A DNA stretch of 64,000 nucleotides, from NCBI RefSeq assembly GCF_027943255.1, contig NC_072894.1, positions 129,509,601 through 129,573,600 of the forward strand. Direction: 5' to 3'. Made by a program: the position numbers and the translations under genes. The stretch is from Anastrepha obliqua. Taxonomy: Eukaryota > Arthropoda > Insecta > Diptera > Tephritidae. The notes beneath the pieces are model-generated. The model had not been told where the DNA came from. It was given only the letters and a program-made list of their open reading frames with translations, and made no database searches. This document shows, piece by piece, positions 1-12,200 of the stretch. How positions within the stretch are numbered: the first letter of the stretch is position 1; each line of letters starts with the position of its first letter.

Positions 1-49
1 ACATACATACATGCAGATAAATGACTTCTATGCTTACAGGTGCACTTAC

Positions 50-272
50 CTTAAGATATTTATTATTGTAAAATAACGATGGCACAAGAAAATCGAACGG
101 CTTCTTTGCATTGTATTCGCGCACTTTGGCCGTGAAATTTTCGTAACTGTCCGTTGGTGGCGTCGACGCCACGACTAGCAAACTGCGCGCCAATTGCTTG
201 AAACTCTCCGATTCGTGGCAAACTTTCATCGCCTCAACATGGTCCGGTTTTCGTAAATACTTTTCGGCTTCT
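50..272 (-). CDS. Gyc76C: Gyc76C-like exon, residues 275-349; last exon in the window
   Basis: The exon starts after acceptor ctttttag with A, completing Lys 275, and continues EAEKYLRKPDHVEAMKVCHE and QLARSLLVVASTPPTDSYEN. It ends ...NNKYLK before donor gtaagtgc. EAEKYLR and ARSLLVVASTPPT match the Drosophila protein; the C-terminal part of this exon is more diverged. The gene continues beyond the left edge. Confidence 0.82.
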
Positions 273-3200
273 CTAAAAAGAAGTATTTCGATTTTGTTTG
301 TTGTTTTTTGTGTTTTTTTAACCATTTTGTGGGGCGATTTAGTAGTTGGCAAAGGCGCAAAAATTAAAAGAAAAAAACAAATAAAGGTAAGGTTAAGTTC
401 AAGAAGCCGTAATAAAAAGTCATTTTACTTCCAATAGTTGAAAATAAAAGAGTGCAATTAAATAGGGAAATATTTTCTTATTGCAGGGTGGATGGATCTG
501 TGGGTGTTAGTACGTTTGGAGGCAGCATTTGTTAATGGTGCGTGGCATGTGGGGTGGGTGTGCGAGTGTGTGTGTGAATAATTCTTTGGGTGTTTGTGTG
601 TATGTGGGTGGGTATGTGCGCTTAACTACTTACTTTGGTGTATAGGGCATCATATCGACAAAGATGACCATGTATTCACCTTTGAGGAACAAGTTGCTCG
701 TTTCCATGGAGAGCATAAAGTCGACCAGAGAGCTCGCCGAGCCCAAGAAGACATATATGCGTGTGCGATTCATTGTATTTTGTACAGTCTGCAAACAGAA
801 GAAAAAACAAAAGTGAGCAAAATGGATTGAGGTAAAGGAGAGATAACACAATTCAGCCCAGTGCTTAAAATTTTATACACCGGTTGTTATGCGCAAAGTT
901 TTAATGGCAACAAAAGTTAATGCCAAAGTACGTAATTAATGAAAGTGGTTTATCTTTTTAAAGGGCAGAGGTCATATTTAGTTTTGTGTTTGAAAGAACT
1001 CAGCCGAGTCTCTTTCAAAAGTTTTAAATGTGGAGAACTGTGTTGGCTGAATGGGCTACTGCAGAAACCACCAATGGAGCCGCTTGAATGAAGTTAATAT
1101 ATATTTCGCAATTAATTCGAAGACATACCTTTCCTAAAATTGTGCAAATAATTGAACTATTTTATTACAGAAATTTTAACAAGAAGACCGACAGACAAAT
1201 GATTGCTTGGACTCGACTTTACCATTTTTGTGTTGTTTCCACCCATTCACTTTAGAAAATAGAGTTATTTGTTTATATCCACATGTCTGTGCTACTACAT
1301 CGAAGTTTTTATCAACCTACGCGAGCAGTACAGGTGTGTGTGTATTTGTACATTCATAAAATATTCACTCGAACACCACTTCTTAACTCACCTGATACCA
1401 AAAACTCGTGCGACAGCATGGCAACCCTAGGGCGCAGCATTTTGGCATATTTGTTAGAAACGCTTCCTTGTGATTTATTGTCATATTCCTCTTGGTGGCC
1501 TGTTCTTTGAGCAAATCAGCGACAGTGGTCCACAGCTCATCATGCAAAATGGAGAACTTTTTCCAGCCATAGTAACGCAATAACGAAATCACCGACTTAA
1601 TCACCTACGTAACAAATAGAAAATGAAGCATTAAAATTGGTATGAAAAAAGCGATTGCAAGTAGGCGATGCATGTGAATGTATGACTGAATTGGTGTGGA
1701 TGTATGTAAACTGAGAATTTTTCATTTCATATCAATGTTTTTGTCGCTGTTAATCCATGTAAATGAATTGTGGCTGGAGATTTGCATTAGTAATCCTAAG
1801 TCGCTTGAATAAATGGACTTTTTTATACGTAAATTTTGTTGTTGTTGTTTTTTGTTTTCGGTTTTTTGTTAGGCTATACTTTTTCAGTTCATATAATAAT
1901 TATTTCAAGGGAAGAGTGGTGGGGATGCAGTAATTGAGGGCACGGCCTAATGACTCTATTCACAGATGACTCAAAGTTGGACGCAAAGGTTGGGGGAGGT
2001 TGTTTGACTACTCACTTCGTTGACAACTGTCAAGAAAGTAAATTCCGACAGCCAAGCAACGATTAGGACCCTAGGTTCGCTGAAAGTGCGCTCGAAACTA
2101 GTCAGGAAATCTCTGATTTCCCTTTGATCGCATCCGAATACTTCGAAATTGAGCTCATATGGCTACCTGGTTACAGCGACAATGTAGGAAACTGTTTGGC
2201 TGTTGAACCAACTAGACAAGAGATACGATAGGTTTCCTCCCGAAATGAGAAAATTGCAGTTCCCTTGACTACCAGGCTAACAGGGAAAAGTGGACTTTTA
2301 AAGCTAACGAAGCTACAGCTCTCCATTAGGCATCCATGCGGTGAGAATTGGTATTGCGCCATGCTGTCGTCGCTGGCCTAAAAGTTATTTAGTTACGAAG
2401 CGTTATATTATATGTTGATATAAATAATTTTTGTGAGCGTGTAATTCTCAAAAGGTTTATTAGGTTTATTATTTAAAATGTATTGACTAGGTAGTGTGTT
2501 TATCAGCTTAACATCTGATAGATCCTCCATCGGAGGACAACAAATGTTAAACTGATTTTTGGAAATGGGCGGAGTGTTTTAGGGGCTTGCTCCGCCTCTG
2601 CCACGGGTTGACCCGGTATTGCAGTACCGCCGGGATTTTCAGCCTTGAATAAATACAAGAAAAAATATACTAATACATTTAGCTTTGGTGGGAAGAGCCA
2701 TAAATTTTTATATGAATACATGTAGACGAAAATGGAATTTTTTTTTTTGAAATTTGCATTGTAGGACATTTCTGATTATTTATTGAAAACAGTTTTTTGG
2801 TTTAGATACTGAAAGTCAGTTTAAGTGAATCGGTATAAATATTTCGTACATTAATTTTTGTGAGCGTGTAATTCTCAAAAGGTTTATTAGAAAATCTATT
2901 GAAGTAGATAGTGTGGTATCTGTTCCTATCAGCTTAACATCTGATGATAGATCCTCCATCGGAGGACAACAAATGTTAAACTAATTTTTGGAAATGCGCG
3001 GAGTGTTTTAGGGGCTTGCTCTCCACCTCTGCCACGGGTTGGCCCGGTATTGCAGTACCGCCGGGATTTCAGCCTTGAATAAATACAAGAAAAAATATAC
3101 AAATATATTTAGCTTTGGTGGGAAGAGACATAAATTTTTATATGAATACAAGTAGACGAAAATGGAAGAAATTTGTAAGTCTGTTTCTTCGGTCCGTTTG

Positions 3201-6200
3201 GGTATTTTTTTTGACAACATCGAAACCAAAGCATTTGTATCATATTTTATCTATCATAAGCCACTCGTATCATTTGTTGAAATTGAAAACATTGAGGATG
3301 AATAAAATAAAATGAAGAAAATAAAATATGAACTTTAGAGCAATATTATAATGAACCTATAATTATCCCGCTCCTAATGCTGCTTTCGTCTTATTCTCTC
3401 TCAGTTTGTCTTACGGAAGGTTTCACTTCTATCCCGTCTAACCGTTAGACTGGTATTTTTTTTTTTTTTTGCTTAGCGTGCGGGTGTAGCAAGTTCAGAT
3501 ATGACCTACGTGATGAATTGCATCAGTTGTTTTTGTTGTTGTTGCAGCAGCATAAACATTCCCCACCCATGTTCCGGAAATGCTGCTGGAGTGATGGTCC
3601 TTGGCCATATATAAATCCGCCGGTTAATTTAACCGCAAATTCTCGAAGTCATCATTCCTTCTTCCGTTCGAAATTATGGATGCTCGAATAAAACTGAAAA
3701 CACGCTTGAAAGTTTTTTACCAGAGCGTCTAGCTGCTGAAATAGACTTGATTAGATAAAACCAGAAGAACGGCTAGACCATCGGGAGAAAAGTAGATACA
3801 CTCGACTTCCATGAAAACAGTGTACACCACTCCGCAGCAGCAACATACCTCAAAGCACTCGCGTAACCAGCTATTTCATGAAAATATAGGCTTTAACTGC
3901 ATGCAATATAACTATATGAGAACGATAAATAAATGAAAACCACGACAAACCACATAGAAAACTTAACAAGTTTACTCAGATCAACCAGAGCAAATTTCAT
4001 ATTGAATTCAGTTCTGTATACTCATTTGTGAGGGCCATTATGAGTAATTTCAAGTATGGTATAGCTCAAACCTTTAGCATACTCCACATGTTTTTCCTGC
4101 ACAAACGACTTTTTCCAATCAGATAAAAAACACTTAATCAGAATTAAAGCAAACAGAACATCTGTTAAACACCACTAGAGCAAATTTTGTAACAATTCTG
4201 CTTTTCGCTTTTCCAAAAACCATCTCACCCATCCACCGCTCTAAAGCAAACAGATAAACGCACAAAAGTATGCTCAAACGCAGAAAAAGCAACTTAAGGA
4301 TGCAAAACAGTTACAGCTGAGCTGGCAAAGGATAAAGGAGCAGACAAGGCTGCCCAGCGGTCATCAACTATGACGGCTCGTTAACAGTTTATGAATTTTT
4401 AAAAGCATTAGCCAACCGAGTATCGACCCACAGACATTACACACGCTTGCAGTAGCTTAAGGTATTTAAATTCACGCGCACACACACACACATCTATCCA
4501 CATTCACTGATTCGGTCAGCTTAAGGTACGACATGTAAAGTTATTCCTGGCACGAGTGCTGTGTAACTACTTGCTACGCAAATGCGGGATGTGGGTGATG
4601 GAGTCATGATCAGCAAACAATTGGCGAGAAAATGCAAGCGTCAGCAGAAGGACATGGATGAACGTGTTTTGTTTTCTTTCTATTTTTTGCTTTAGCCATA
4701 TATTGTTTGGCTAACACGTACGCCGGGCATTAACTAGTTTTCATCGATTGTTTTTAAAAAGTCCTGCCTATTTGCGTTGACATGCAGCTTCAGCCGCTTT
4801 AGTGTGATTTTATGTTGCTTTGTTGGTGCTAGGCCGACTTACCTGCGTATCTGGCGGCTCGGTGCGTGCAAATGTCGGTATCGCAGATGCTCTGTATTCA
4901 GCACATTTCTGGGAAAAGGAAGAAAGAAAAACAATAACAATTTTAAGTGAGAAATACTTATTTATAATAATAATAGACTGTATAAGTAATGACGTAGAAA
5001 AAAAAACGCCAAAAGTAGGAAAACAAATTACATTATGATAAATGGAATGATACAGCTCAGCTGTGCCTAAGTATATAGTGAAGCCACGAATTCGTGAAAG
5101 TGGATTACACAATAAGGATGTGTGAGTTTGCTGAGGCTTATTTTTATTACTTACTTTATGGAGTCTGGAGTAAGAAGAGAAAAAACTACGTAGTGAAATG
5201 AGCTAAGTAGAACAGGAGCACTTCAAAACCTGAATCGGTCCTACTCAAAACCTGAGAAATCCATCACTTAATACCACAAATCTAAAACTGTCGAAAGACG
5301 AAATTTCTGGAAATTTTCTCGACTGTAAGCATTCCTCGAAAAGTTAAATCGAAAAGCCTTTAAAGCATTTTACCCTTGTAAGAGTGCGATTGGTAAGAAT
5401 GGAGGACAACAACAGTTTAAGATAGTAGTCTAGTAACTTATTTTGAAAATTTCGAATTTCGTTTTTTTACATATTTTGAAAATGCGATATATTGGTAATA
5501 TACTGTACAAATTTTAGACCGAAATTCGAAATATTGACGAAATTATAGCACATACATGAGAGCGGCTCGTACTTGCGCGACTCAATTGCTAAAACTTTAA
5601 ATGCGTTTTTCTCAAAACAATGTTTTTCCGGATGGCCGTCGTGAAAACAAATTTTATATCTAACGGATTGAGCTGAAATTTAGATATGTTTTTCTGCACA
5701 TCAATAGTTCTGGCGGGTAGTAGATTTAATTTATTTCGTTCCTAACTTTCCATTTTTTAGTCCGATTTCCACTTTAAAAAAAGGCAATTTTCTTACGAAG
5801 TCCGCCATTTTGTTATTTTATGTCAAAATTATTTGATCTTACTACCCGCCAGAACGACAAGCACACTGATTAATAAGCAATTTGCCTTTTCTGTTTCAGA
5901 TGACCACAAGTGACGAAATCACGCCGGCCAGCCACTGTACCTCTTTTTTTTGCCGCTTGCTGCAGTGTACAAAAATAGTATCAAAACATTAAAAAAAAAA
6001 TTTGTTTGTACACCTTCTGATTCCCTCAATAACATATCAGAAAATCAAACCGATTGAATTTTATTTTCCCTTCCAAAAAATGTCCCAAACATGGCCTCAA
6101 AAAACGTGTAAGCTACCAGACTACTACCTTAAAGACTAACTCTCACTTGTGGTGTGAGCTGGCGATATTCCTAAACATTCTACCTATTCATATATAAGTA

Positions 6201-9200
6201 CATATATGTACGAAACTATATGCAGTCATGGCAATGGCAATGGTCTTACTTGAAGGGCAGAGAACATTTCAAAGTTCCATTTCATCCCTCCAATCTTCAC
6301 AAGGGGTTATACTTATAAACAGACGTGACGTCTTCTTACACCAACTCTCGGATTATTGACGCGTTTTTCAAACTGGTAAGCCTGATAGAAAGAACCTGTG
6401 GCAGAATTTAGAAAATCGATTAGGTGTGTCAAAACATCGAGGTGGTTTAACATGACGGGATAGGAAATATTTTTTTGGCATCGAACGGCCTTTCTGGTCA
6501 AGGAATGAACTTCCAATGCGAGAGCAGTGCTTTTAACCGTTTCGAAACTATTCTTAGATGCAGAATTAAATACAATCTAAAAATGCCAAAAGAAATAGCC
6601 AATCTTTCATCAAAATTCCAAACATTTCATTCAGAATTAAAAACAAAAAGGAGCGTGCGCAATTTTATAGCCCGTTAAATTTTGATATAATAAAGTGCAA
6701 ATCTTAAGTGATTAAAATGCTTGTTGAGTTTTGATAATTGGTTTCTCTGAGAATTGACGGGTTTGCGCTTTTTCTCCAAATATGGAGTGTTCGAAATCTA
6801 TTTTTGCATGCGTATTCTACATACATATACAAGGTGGCGCAAAAGTAACCTTGCGATGTTTTTTGGCTGTAATTTAAAAAAAAAAAATGGAAAACTTTGA
6901 TTCTTCTTGTGGATTATTTTTATTTGGTCTTTTAATTTTTTTTACATCAAGTCGAGAATATGATGCCATGTAAATGGCCGCCGCCACAGTTGATTGCCAT
7001 TCGAGCCCTTTTTATGGCATTTTCCATCACTTTGGCCAAAACTTCCGGCGATAGGTCCTCAGATTCTTGACGGATATTGCAAGAGTCTGAGGCTTGTTGA
7101 CATAAGCCCAGCTCAATTGAAGTTCGAAGTGTCCTCTTGATTTGAAAAAAGTTATTAAAAAAAAACAAAATACACTTTTTGAAATATTAAATTTCGAAAA
7201 AATTTCAATTTTTTTTCTTTTTTGCTAAATAAAAAATTTTCAACTACTTTTTGCAATTGTTTCTCGCTCGTGTAAGTAATGACGATCATTTTGAACCCAG
7301 AATTATTAAAATCGGTTCATTTTTGACTAAGTTATGGGCATTTAAAAAAAAATTTTCTCATATAATTAAAAAAAATCGATTTTGAGCCGAAAAACAAAAT
7401 TGCCGATAACTCTTGAAACAAAATTTTTTCGGGTAAACAAAAAAATAAGTGTCTTATTATTTTGACCAGAGAGCAGCATATTTGAGTTACATCGAAATCG
7501 AAGAACATGACCCGAATAGCCCGGTTGAATTGAAATGGAAAGCGTCAATTGTATTTATTATGAAGTTTGCTAATATTTTATTTAACTTTTTCGTTTGTTT
7601 TTTATTATTTCTATTTAATCTTAGCTGAATTTTATTTCATATTGTTTTCCTATTTTTTTATATTGTTTTATTAAGTTCATTCTCTTTTATTTACTTTTAA
7701 ATTTTTTAAAACTGTTTTAAAGTTTTTTTAATGGTTTTAGATTTTTTTATTTTTATTATTATTTTTTTAATTTTCTAATTTTTTTTTTATTTTCAGTTAT
7801 ATGAAGAAACGTTGTTTTAACCGTTTTACTCAATTTCAAAGCCGGTCGGCCATTAGTTTTGAGCAAACTGGTAACCCGGATTTCAAATCATTTACAGTTC
7901 GCTTATTTGCCCAAACAGACATTGCAAATGATTCAGTGTGCAAATAACTGAGGCCAAGTAACACAGTATCAATCAAACTCAAACAAAATATGAAAACACA
8001 GTATTGCCCGTTTGTCAAAGGGCTTCTCCCCTGCCGGAAAGGGACGAACCTTTTCCTTTCACATTTTAATTTGATTGTAAAGTAATTTGTAAAAAACGAA
8101 TTACAGAAAGCACGAGACTGTACAGGAGCCCAATCCCAACGAAACGCAGTGGCAGAGCAGTCCATGGCCTTTCAGAACAAAAGTAAAAAGGTCTCAGTAC
8201 GCGGAGTAGAAAATTTTCTGACACATTTAATGCTCTATCTGGCAGATTAAAAATATTCAAAGGCATGTGAATATAAACATGCAGACAAGCAAACCAGCAT
8301 GGATACAGAGATACATACATTTGATAGCTGACCCATCGATAAATGTAAATGTATCTACTAAAAAGCAGAGAGGAAATCCACTCGCAAGTTTGGGTGAAAT
8401 TGAATTTTACATCTCTCTCGTTTTTTGATATAAAATAAGTATGGAGAATTAAGCAACTGATTTTATGCTGTGTTAAAAAACAACAAATATTGCGGTATCT
8501 GTTTCTTTATCTGTGGCATCTCATTACAAGAAAATGGGTTTGATTAGTGAATTGAAAAATGGCGACACGCATTGAGCACTGAGTATTGAGTACTTACTGA
8601 CTTTTGAATTTCGTTTACGAAGTGTAAGAGGTATATGAATGTATATGTAGAGACGGATGCATCTGTAGAGTATTTCGAAAATCGGATTTCAAAAATGGTT
8701 GCACGGTGGACTTACGTTATTACTACTTACTCTTCTATATACACCGCACGAAAAAATTTAAATTAAAAGAAAAGTACGGATGTACCCACAGAAGTAGTAG
8801 AAAGCCAAAACATAGCGAAGTACCAAAAGTAAAAGTAAGTAAAAGAAAAGTACCAATGTTGGGAAGATGAATGGAAAAGAGTAATTTTTTCCGATGAAAA
8901 AAAAAATCAATCTGGATGGACCAGATGGCTCTCAAATATATGATGCAATAAACGGAAAAAAAATGGCGATTGAGGGGGACTCGTAATTTCGGAGGGTGTT
9001 CTGTTTGGACAGCTATTAGTACCAAATACAAAACGCTTATATGTTTCATATTCTCAAAAATGAATTATGTCAGGAATATAGAACTTCTAGGTTAAATTCT
9101 TATTACGTTTTTTTTGTGATAATTTCGATGAGGAGTGCATTTTCCAGCATGGCAACGCAGCTGTTCATGCTCGCAAAGCAATAAAAGAGTTTTTGGCAGC

Positions 9201-12200
9201 AAAAAAAAAAACACCAATTTTAGAATGGCCCGCCTACAAGCGTGACCTTAACCCAATCGAAAATGTATCGGCAATACTTCCTCCATCGGTTTTCAAGAAT
9301 GGAAGAGAGTTTAATTGCGCTAAAGCCCTTAGAAGCGCGATTAATGTCGAATGGTAGACAATTTATCAAAATATTATTAAAAAAATAACTAAATCGATGC
9401 CTCGACGCCTTCAAGAACTCATAATCAAAGGAGGATCCAACGCAAATTAGTAGGCTCTAAATTATAAACTAACCCCAAGAAATCTATTTGTTTGTTTCAG
9501 ATATAATAACAGTGGTCTTATACTTCTTTCGTTCATAGATTTTACTTTTCTTTCCAATAATTAATTTAAGTTTCGTGACATGTATGCTGGATCTTTTTAA
9601 AACATTTATCATTAAAACTGATAATAAAAATATAAAAAATTTAGTTGGTCTTGTAATTTTTTCGTGTGGTGTAATACCATTAGAAATTAAATGTTGAAGA
9701 ACGGGTAAGGAAGGCAGAAATTGCTTTATATGCCTGTAAACGTATGCTTGGAAGAAGATGGGGTATTCAATCTAAGCATACATTGTGGCTGTATAAGACG
9801 GTTATACGACCTATTTTATCGTATGGTTCGGTAGTTTGGTGGAACGCTCTAGGGAGAGAGTACAATACCAAACTACTCGGCAGAATACAAAGATCAGCCT
9901 GTGCAATAACTGTCGGTGCAATCAGATCATGTCCTAGAGAGGCTCTCAATGCACTGACACACTTTATTCCAATAGACCTACAGATAAAGAAGACGGCAAC
10001 CATGAGTGCATTTAGGTTAAATGAAGCGGGTGGCTGGAGAGAAAACGACAAACTCAGTTAATCTCGGTGAGAACTGACTACATCGTCCCGACGGTAACTT
10101 TCAATAGGAATTTTGCCACTCTCTTTCCAACTAAGGAAGAATGGAATAAGGAATTCTCTCTAAACAACTTCGACACTACAGTTTATACGGATGGAAGTAA
10201 AATGGGCTGTGGAAGTAAAATGGGCTGCGGTGTTGGAGCTGGTATATATTCTCACAGACTTAAAATTGAGAAATCTGTGCGTCTCCCTAATACCAGCAGT
10301 GTCTTCCAGGCGGAAGTACTGGCAATTGGGGAAGCCTGTAGGCTACTAATCGCAGATTTCTCTTTTAAGGGAAATATCGCTATTCTCTCGGATAGCCAAG
10401 CTGCAATCCAGGCTACAACAACCTCTAAAGTCCAAAGTAGGAATAGCTTCACCATCTTGAGTGAAAACCATAAAGTTACTTTATTCTGGGTCCCGGGACA
10501 TCGGAACATTGAAGGTAACGAAAAAGCAGATGAACTGGCAAGAGGGGGATCTGCAATGAATAACGCTCTTGCAGAATCGGTACTCACACCATTGGGTGCA
10601 GTCAAGAGTACAATTTCCCAAAAATACCTCCGAATCGCGGACTGTAGGTGGAAAGTCCAGACGAAATGCAAAATTAGCAGAACGTTATGGCCCACCTACA
10701 ACCTCAAGCAATCGTCGGCATTAATAAGAATGAAACTACGGGGCGCCTGGAGACTAACGGCAGTCATAACTGGCTTTTGGTCTGTCGGAGAACAAGCAGC
10801 CAAAATGGGTATCCCTCACAATACATACTGTCACAGTTGCAATTAACCGGAGAAAAAGGAGACATTCTTCCATTTTTTCTGTGAATGCCCTGCCCTATGG
10901 AAGGTCAGAATGTTAACCCTGGGTCAACCGCTGTTCGAGAATCTCGAACAACTATCTGGCTTAGACGTTAACAACCTAATAAGGTTCCTTAACCGCACAG
11001 ACTGGATATAGTTATGCTGTAAATAACCGTTAAACAAGTTGGTAACAAGGATGTGGCAACAAAATGGCGCGGAAGCACTAGTTGGATTCTGGAAGAATCA
11101 CCACTTTAACCAACCAACCAACCAATACCATTGCAGACTTTCGGTTGAATAGTTCGCAAAATATTAAAGGTTTGGAAATTTCTATGACATAGGTATGCAA
11201 GGTGCAAATAGCTATGGGTCCTCCTGAAAAAGTGACTGAGATGTGTGCATCATGTACATTCTATACATTCTGAGGTGGTAGAAACAGATGCTACTGGAGT
11301 ATCCCAAAGATTTTATAAAATTCAGATTCAAGTACAAATTTCTACATAATGGAACTGGTTTGATAAATTTAGTTTGAATACTCGTAGTTCACAAAATATA
11401 CTACCCACATAATTTTCTTTAGACGGGCGATAAAAAGTTTTTCTTTAAAAATAGTTATCATTTTTTAATTCCATATGTCACAAAAAGGCAAATGTGCAAA
11501 AGGAGGTGCGCTAATCAATTGGATATCTACGCAATAGTTACACCTGAAAATTATTCTTTAACGTTTTCGAAACAACCATAAATAAAGAATATCACCCTAT
11601 TATGTTGTTGTTGTAGTCCCCATACAATTACGGGGGATGCTGCTGGAGTGATAGTCCTCGCCCCGATATAAACGCGGGTCGTTACGATAACGTAGAACTG
11701 ACTGCCTTGGGAACGATCACCCCATTATCTTTATATTTCCTTTTCTTTCCGTGGACTAGTGCAGCACAAACGAAAATAACTTGAAAAAGTTGTCTTGTAG
11801 TGCCTTCCAGTGCATCTGTTTAAGTCGGGTATATCAAACGTAAGCTAGTCATAGTCCCACAGCCATCAAAAACTCTGTGCCAGGAGTGAGCCGATTTCTA
11901 GCAGTGTCTGCCCTGATCCCCCTCTTTTCTTCCTTTTTGTTTCTTCTTCTTTATATGCTTAGGTCGTCAGCTATTCACGCTGTAAACTCTTTTCCACATT
12001 AATATTCACTTTGAGGTTTATTTAATAAATAAAAACCCACATCCTGTCAGCCACACCTGCTATCATCAAAACGATGCCACAGAAAACGGCTTCCGACTTC
12101 CTTAGCCACTCATCTATTGACACGGATGGCAAGAGTAATAAGTAAGGAAATTATACACAACCTTCTAGTAGAACGCACAGTCTGTGACATTTGCATAATT

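Noticed and set aside
10252..10695. 147-codon minus-strand frame
   Set aside because: Antisense shadow of the LINE RNase H domain.
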